Positions 60,491 to 64,000 of a stretch of DNA of 64,000 nucleotides are shown here, piece by piece. Every line of letters begins with the position of its first letter. Position 1 is the stretch's first letter. Source of the stretch: Lachnospiraceae bacterium UBA5899 (GTDB taxonomy: Bacteria > Bacillota > Clostridia > Lachnospirales > Lachnospiraceae); the NCBI GenBank assembly GCA_002432425.1, contig DJEL01000045.1, forward strand, positions 38,343 to 102,342, in the 5' to 3' direction. The notes beneath the pieces were generated by a model that worked only from the letters and a program-made list of their open reading frames with translations, had not been told where the DNA came from and made no database searches. The position numbers and the translations under genes are program-made.

Positions 60491-60847
60491 TTAACCCATG
60501 TTATTTCCGTTGACACCGGTAGAATTTACACCGTTATTGATGTTATTGTACGGAAACTGTCCTCTCGGAACATTGTTGTTCGCATCGTTATGATAATTAA
60601 CCGCGCCATATCCGTTCATGGACTTGAAAATTTTATCCTGATTTTCAATCACAGCGCTCATTCGCGGATTTAAGTTCTGTTTAATGGCTTTCGTCATACC
60701 ATGATATACCGCTAATTTCACAATCACATAGAACAGCAAAATCTTAATCAGGAATATCAGCAATGTAAAGATAATGAGCGTTCCTTCCGAATAATCTCCC
60801 TGCTGAATTAAATAAGTTAAAAAACCTTCCAATGAACTTGCTTCCAT
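60491..60847 (-). CDS. Small membrane protein of unknown function
   Basis: A 118-residue protein: acidic N-terminus, one long membrane helix (about 22-45, TLIIFTLLIFLIKILLFYVIV), an amphipathic segment (MTKAIKQNLNPRMSAVIENQ), and an Asn/Gly-rich tail with NNINNGVNSTGVNGNN. No family recognised. It has its own promoter and is the only gene between the alkyltransferase fusion and the tRNA cluster. Confidence 0.65.
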   Translation of the reverse strand: MEASSLEGFLTYLIQQGDYSEGTLIIFTLLIFLIKILLFYVIVKLAVYHGMTKAIKQNLNPRMSAVIENQDKIFKSMNGYGAVNYHNDANNNVPRGQFPYNNINNGVNSTGVNGNNMG

Positions 60848-60921
60848 AATCCAATCCCCTTTGACTTAATATTATTTTTGTTATCATTCGGCATAATGTT
60901 ATTTGCCAAATGCACTCCTTT

Positions 60922-60950
60922 ATCCTACCAAAAACTGACAATATTTGCAA
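60922..60950 (-). promoter_or_regulatory. Promoter of the small membrane protein gene
   Basis: Minus strand: TTGCAA (60950-60945), 17-nt spacer, TAGGAT (60927-60922). From here to the tRNA terminator at 61122 there is AT-rich non-coding DNA, with a short direct repeat TAACATTATT at about 60979 and 60989. Confidence 0.45.
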
Positions 60951-61121
60951 GAATATCTTGGTTTCTGCGGCGTTGCTTTAACATTATTTAACATTATTGA
61001 GGAACTTTATTGGTGTAGAATTATTGGTTTAGCTTTGTTAATATAACTTTCTTAACCTGGTGGAAATTTGTTGACCGGAAATCAGATAAATGATATGCTT
61101 TGAATAATTATAGTTTGCAAT

Positions 61122-61149
61122 AAAAAAATCCGACTAAGCAAGCCGGATA
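61122..61149 (-). terminator. Terminator of the tRNA operon
   Basis: Minus strand: ATCCGGCT and AGTCGGAT form a stem with one mismatch, then seven T. Confidence 0.75.
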
Positions 61150-61161
61150 GATAACAGAGGA

Positions 61162-61233
<72 letters not shown>

Positions 61234-61313
61234 ATATGAAATACAGGAAAATCCTGCATTACAAGAAGGTATGAAATTAATTGTTATGAAATTCTCATGT
61301 ATTAAGAATTTCA

Positions 61314-61384
61314 AGCGGGTGATGGGAATCGAACCCACGTATCCAGCTTGGAAGGCTGGTGTTCTACCATTGAACTACACCCGC
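61314..61384 (-). tRNA. tRNA-Gly (anticodon TCC)
   Basis: Minus strand: acceptor GCGGGTG/CACCCGC, anticodon arm CCAGCCTTCCAAGCTGG, T arm GGGTTCGATTCCC, discriminator T, no encoded CCA. The second glycine tRNA of the cluster, reading GGA/GGG-type codons. Confidence 0.95.
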
Positions 61385-61393
61385 ACATGTAAG

Positions 61394-61466
<73 letters not shown>

Positions 61467-61496
61467 AAATAAAATCTTTGCGTCACAACATTGGTT

Positions 61497-61525
61497 ATTT
61501 TACATAAAGACTTCTAAATTGTCAA
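61497..61525 (-). promoter_or_regulatory. Promoter of the tRNA operon
   Basis: Minus strand: TTGACA (61525-61520), 17-nt spacer, TAAAAT (61502-61497), about 30 bases before tRNA-Phe. The stretch to 61593 is a run of A/T tracts with a direct repeat ATATTTTTTCA. Confidence 0.75.
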
Positions 61526-61593
61526 TACCTTTTGAAAAATTTTTTGGAAATATTTTTTCAATATTTTTTCAATGATTTACTTATGCAAACCGG

Positions 61594-61737
61594 CTAAAAG
61601 AAGCTCTCTATTAAATCCAGAATCTCCTCCGGTGTTTTCCCTTCTTGAAGAAATTCTATTATCAGATCTTGGTAACTCTTTGGGCTTTCGCTGTACTCCT
61701 TAAGCAGCTTAATTATTACGAAATTGTCCGTTGCCAT
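61594..61737 (-). CDS. Small protein of unknown function downstream of the DUF2325 gene
   Basis: A 47-residue acidic protein (MATDNFVIIKLLKEYSESPK..., ending EEILDLIESFF), almost all helical. GGAGGAG precedes the ATG at 61737. It starts four bases after the stop of the DUF2325 gene, so the two are coupled. No family recognised. Confidence 0.6.
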   Translation of the reverse strand: MATDNFVIIKLLKEYSESPKSYQDLIIEFLQEGKTPEEILDLIESFF

Positions 61738-61741
61738 GCAC

Positions 61742-63331
61742 CTACTCCTCCTCAAAATCTCTGTATATTTTTTGAATGTTTTTTTCAATATTCACGCCGT
61801 GAATATATCCGAAATCCACCTTATGTTCACGTACCACGTTCATAAACCGGTAGTACTTGGAATGACTGATTGTATCGGTGAAAAAGTATACATAATCAGC
61901 CTTATCAACAATATTTGTGTCTGTAGACCCACCGGCTTCCGGATTTACAAATACCCACCGGGGAAATTCTTTCTTCATCTTTGAAACCCAGTTGGAATGA
62001 CCGCCGATGATCACAATATGCTTTTCTGCAAGGATTTCTTTCATCCTCTCCATCGGAATATTTGCCTCCGGGCTGTCTTCTTCCGTCAGATTATAAACAT
62101 AATCCCTAAGTACCGACAATTCACGGTTCATTTCCTCCGACTGTTCTCTGCAGATTTTTGCATCCTCCTCAGCTTTTCTTTTTCCCGCAACCTCTGTACG
62201 AAGATTGTTATTTTCATTTTCCAGCCGATGCACCTTACGCCGTAAAGTGGTTATCTCTTCCATAAATACCGCCCCTTTATCCGTAGCTGCCTTTATCTTA
62301 TTGTCATCCGATGGTTTTTCCATTCTACAGGGCATATCTGCACTTTTCTTCGGTAAACTTTTAACAGATATCTCTTCCGGATGGAACTTTGAAGGAAAAT
62401 CCTCATAATAATACGTTCCGTCCTCGCCATAAGCAAGTATTTTTAATATTTCCGACATTTTATCCATACAACAGGTAAGAGCACTTGCCGTATGCAACAG
62501 AACACCATACACAGCCAATTCCTCTACTGTATATTCTCTGTTTGGATATGTCTTTTTTAATATTGAAAGAGTGGTGGCAAGACGCCTTTCTATTCCCATG
62601 TCGTTTTCGTCACAGAGATCTGCGAAATCCGGACTGTAACCCAGCCACCTGAGAGCATTTCCCAGAAATTTGGATGCCTTACAATCAGCAGAATAAAGCT
62701 TCTTCAACTCATATTTTTGCTCTATCGCTTTCTCAGACTCCTGAAAAATATTGCCGGTAGCTTCCGTAAAAGAGAATGGCTCATGTTCATCCAGTCTGTC
62801 ACTGAATTCATTCAACATGGCATAAATATATCCGCAATCTGGCTTTATGATTATTCCGTACATTTTGGATATACAAAGTATTCTTGCCAGATTGCCATAG
62901 TAGGAGAGGCTGCTATCCTCTTGCGGTTCCGCCAATGAAATTAGTTCTCCCGATGAAATCGAGCTAAATTTCTTCAGGGTCTTATATTCCTTCTTGTAAT
63001 AAGTCTTATGTAAATACAAAAACAAAGCCTTCGCATATCCGCTTCCGCTATTTACCGCATTCAGCATCAGATTCATGGTAAAACGGATAAACATAAGTTC
63101 CGGCCAATCTTCTCCGGAATCAATATCCAGATACTCCACACTCTCATACTGGGACAAATTCATATACTCATGCATATAAAAATCCCGTGCAATAAGCGGA
63201 AAATCCTCTACCATATCATCATTAACAAAATGTTCTATGAAAACACGCTCCGCGCCGTAGGTATCCGGAGATAACACATCCTCGGATAGAGCCGGACGGT
63301 CGTCGGGCGTAATGTTTGAATTTTTCACCAT
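61742..63331 (-). CDS. DUF2325 domain protein with long N-terminal region
   Basis: A 529-residue protein. The last 100 residues are a DUF2325 domain (HIVIIGGHSNWVSKMKKEFP, DYVYFFTDTISHSKYYR). The N-terminal 330 residues are helical and without motif I know; a coiled coil (about 350-410, ITTLRRKVHRLENENNNLRT) joins the two. The family is usually much shorter (about 100-130 residues), so this is a fusion or extension. Function unknown. It is followed by the 47-residue gene and preceded by a MazG-like hydrolase gene with a 77-base gap. Confidence 0.75.
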   Translation of the reverse strand: MVKNSNITPDDRPALSEDVLSPDTYGAERVFIEHFVNDDMVEDFPLIARDFYMHEYMNLSQYESVEYLDIDSGEDWPELMFIRFTMNLMLNAVNSGSGYAKALFLYLHKTYYKKEYKTLKKFSSISSGELISLAEPQEDSSLSYYGNLARILCISKMYGIIIKPDCGYIYAMLNEFSDRLDEHEPFSFTEATGNIFQESEKAIEQKYELKKLYSADCKASKFLGNALRWLGYSPDFADLCDENDMGIERRLATTLSILKKTYPNREYTVEELAVYGVLLHTASALTCCMDKMSEILKILAYGEDGTYYYEDFPSKFHPEEISVKSLPKKSADMPCRMEKPSDDNKIKAATDKGAVFMEEITTLRRKVHRLENENNNLRTEVAGKRKAEEDAKICREQSEEMNRELSVLRDYVYNLTEEDSPEANIPMERMKEILAEKHIVIIGGHSNWVSKMKKEFPRWVFVNPEAGGSTDTNIVDKADYVYFFTDTISHSKYYRFMNVVREHKVDFGYIHGVNIEKNIQKIYRDFEEE

Positions 63332-63408
63332 ATCGCACTACCTCCTGCTATGGCTGTTATTTCTGTATCTACCACACTGTATGCCTGTCACCTTAGTGTC
63401 CTCGGCCT

Positions 63409-63723
63409 TTACTCTACTTCTTTCAGCAAAATTCTTTTTTGGAAAGCGCCTCTTTCTTCGGCTTTGGATGCCCTCACCTTTTCCAGTTCTTCTGCCGAAT
63501 ATCCTCTTGCCGCGGCCGCAGCGAAAAGCACTTCCAGTAAATCCGCCAATTCTTCTATGTTCTGATCCTTATGATACTCTGCCAGTTCTTCATCCAGCTT
63601 CGCATCCACCATTTTCAGATACTCTTCTTTTGAAAGAATTACCGTTTTGCAGCTTCTTCCGTCCGCCTCAATAATCTCCGGAATTTTGTCTCTTACCAGC
63701 TTGTTATATACTTTTACCGCCAT
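63409..63723 (-). CDS. MazG-like/HisE-like nucleotide pyrophosphohydrolase
   Basis: A 104-residue all-alpha hydrolase: VYNKLVRDKIPEIIEADG, then DEELAEYHKDQNIEELADLLEVL, in which the E-E-x(n)-E-D metal-binding residues stand. It belongs to the phosphoribosyl-ATP pyrophosphohydrolase-like group that removes unusual NTPs. AAGGAG precedes the ATG at 63723. It overlaps the upstream reading frame by 20 bases. Confidence 0.85.
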   Translation of the reverse strand: MAVKVYNKLVRDKIPEIIEADGRSCKTVILSKEEYLKMVDAKLDEELAEYHKDQNIEELADLLEVLFAAAAARGYSAEELEKVRASKAEERGAFQKRILLKEVE

Positions 63724-63937
63724 CGTAAACCCACTCCTTAAATCCTGCCATTTGCGCCGATTCATAAAACGGTTTTACCACATGCTCCAATCTTTCTATA
63801 AAAGTCTGCCTGTCCAGTCCGTCTGCATACAACCGGTTTCTGATTTCCTGATTATTCAGATGATACGGCGCTATCTTTTGAAACTCCTGTGCCACCGTCT
63901 CGTTCCGGCTTTTCAATTCGTATGCCTCATATTCCAA
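63704..63937 (-). pseudogene. C-terminal remnant of a larger protein
   Basis: The frame gives a protein-like sequence (LEYEAYELKSRNETVAQEFQ, FIERLEHVVKPFYESAQMAG) ending FKEWVYDGGKSI. It has no ATG; the nominal start is TTG at 63937. Sensible protein text runs on upstream (WTLYFRPLGE) to about 63965, until a TAA just beyond. So it looks like the end of a longer gene with the front lost or frameshifted near the window edge. The family is not recognised. Sequence past 64000 is needed to decide whether it is intact. Confidence 0.45.
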
Positions 63938-64000
63938 TTCCCCGAGAGGTCGGAAATACAGTGTCCATGAAGGCAGCGATGTTTATTGTATACTTAAAAT

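Overview
The window looks like chromosomal DNA of a Gram-positive gut anaerobe of the class Clostridia, most likely the family Lachnospiraceae; genus and species cannot be fixed from this sequence. The grounds are the PerR/reverse-rubrerythrin pair, Firmicutes-type GalT, type II pantothenate kinase, VanW and DUF4080 proteins, three MATE exporters, many glycoside hydrolases fed by an ABC sugar importer, AGGAGG-type ribosome binding sites, and no outer-membrane genes. Nearly all genes lie on the minus strand.

Layout. 0-3 kb: two-component system (response regulator cut by the window edge), then peroxide regulator and reverse rubrerythrin. 3-6 kb: an AT-rich accessory block with a divergent XRE/zinc-ribbon-PspC pair and a three-gene XRE - AAA ATPase - TOPRIM operon that resembles two-gene anti-phage systems of the PARIS/AbiL/OLD type. 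6-10 kb: beta-glucan operon (secreted GH16 lipoprotein plus GH5) with a divergent AraC regulator. 10-18.5 kb: MATE exporter, decayed Rpn-type nuclease, HerA-like ATPase, and a coupled GntR(YtrA)-ABC-CPBP operon with a palindromic operator. 18.5-26.5 kb: an AT-rich sugar module (GH2, GH30, ABC importer, ArsR-like regulator) bracketed by two nearly identical 85-bp direct repeats. 26.5-33 kb: purine permease, then a surface acylation operon (DUF4358 lipoprotein, MBOAT, DHHW) and an ECF sigma/anti-sigma pair that share a promoter element. 33-40 kb: D-lactate-type dehydrogenase, 1163-residue GH2, ThuA/isomerase operon preceded by three hairpins with exact 63-nt period, ribulose-phosphate epimerase.

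40-64 kb is mostly housekeeping: cell-wall amidase, TrmL, aminotransferase-Lrp-AIR synthase-like operon, VanW, DnaQ-like exonuclease-Nth-radical SAM operon, LysM protein, Leloir genes galK-galT with a MATE exporter, CoaW-CapA, another MATE, a phosphodiesterase with a 15-nt tandem repeat in its leader, a YjbR-alkyltransferase fusion, three tRNAs (Phe, Gly, Gly), a DUF2325 protein and a MazG-like hydrolase.

The sugar genes form one theme: extracellular glucan cleavage (GH16), oligosaccharide uptake by the ABC importer, cytoplasmic cleavage by GH2/GH30/GH5, and entry to central metabolism through GalK/GalT and Rpe. The best candidates for undescribed biology are the XRE-ATPase-TOPRIM operon, the repeat-flanked sugar module, the ECF regulon for surface acylation, and the 63-nt hairpin array. 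All functional calls come from reading motifs and context by eye; no database search was run.
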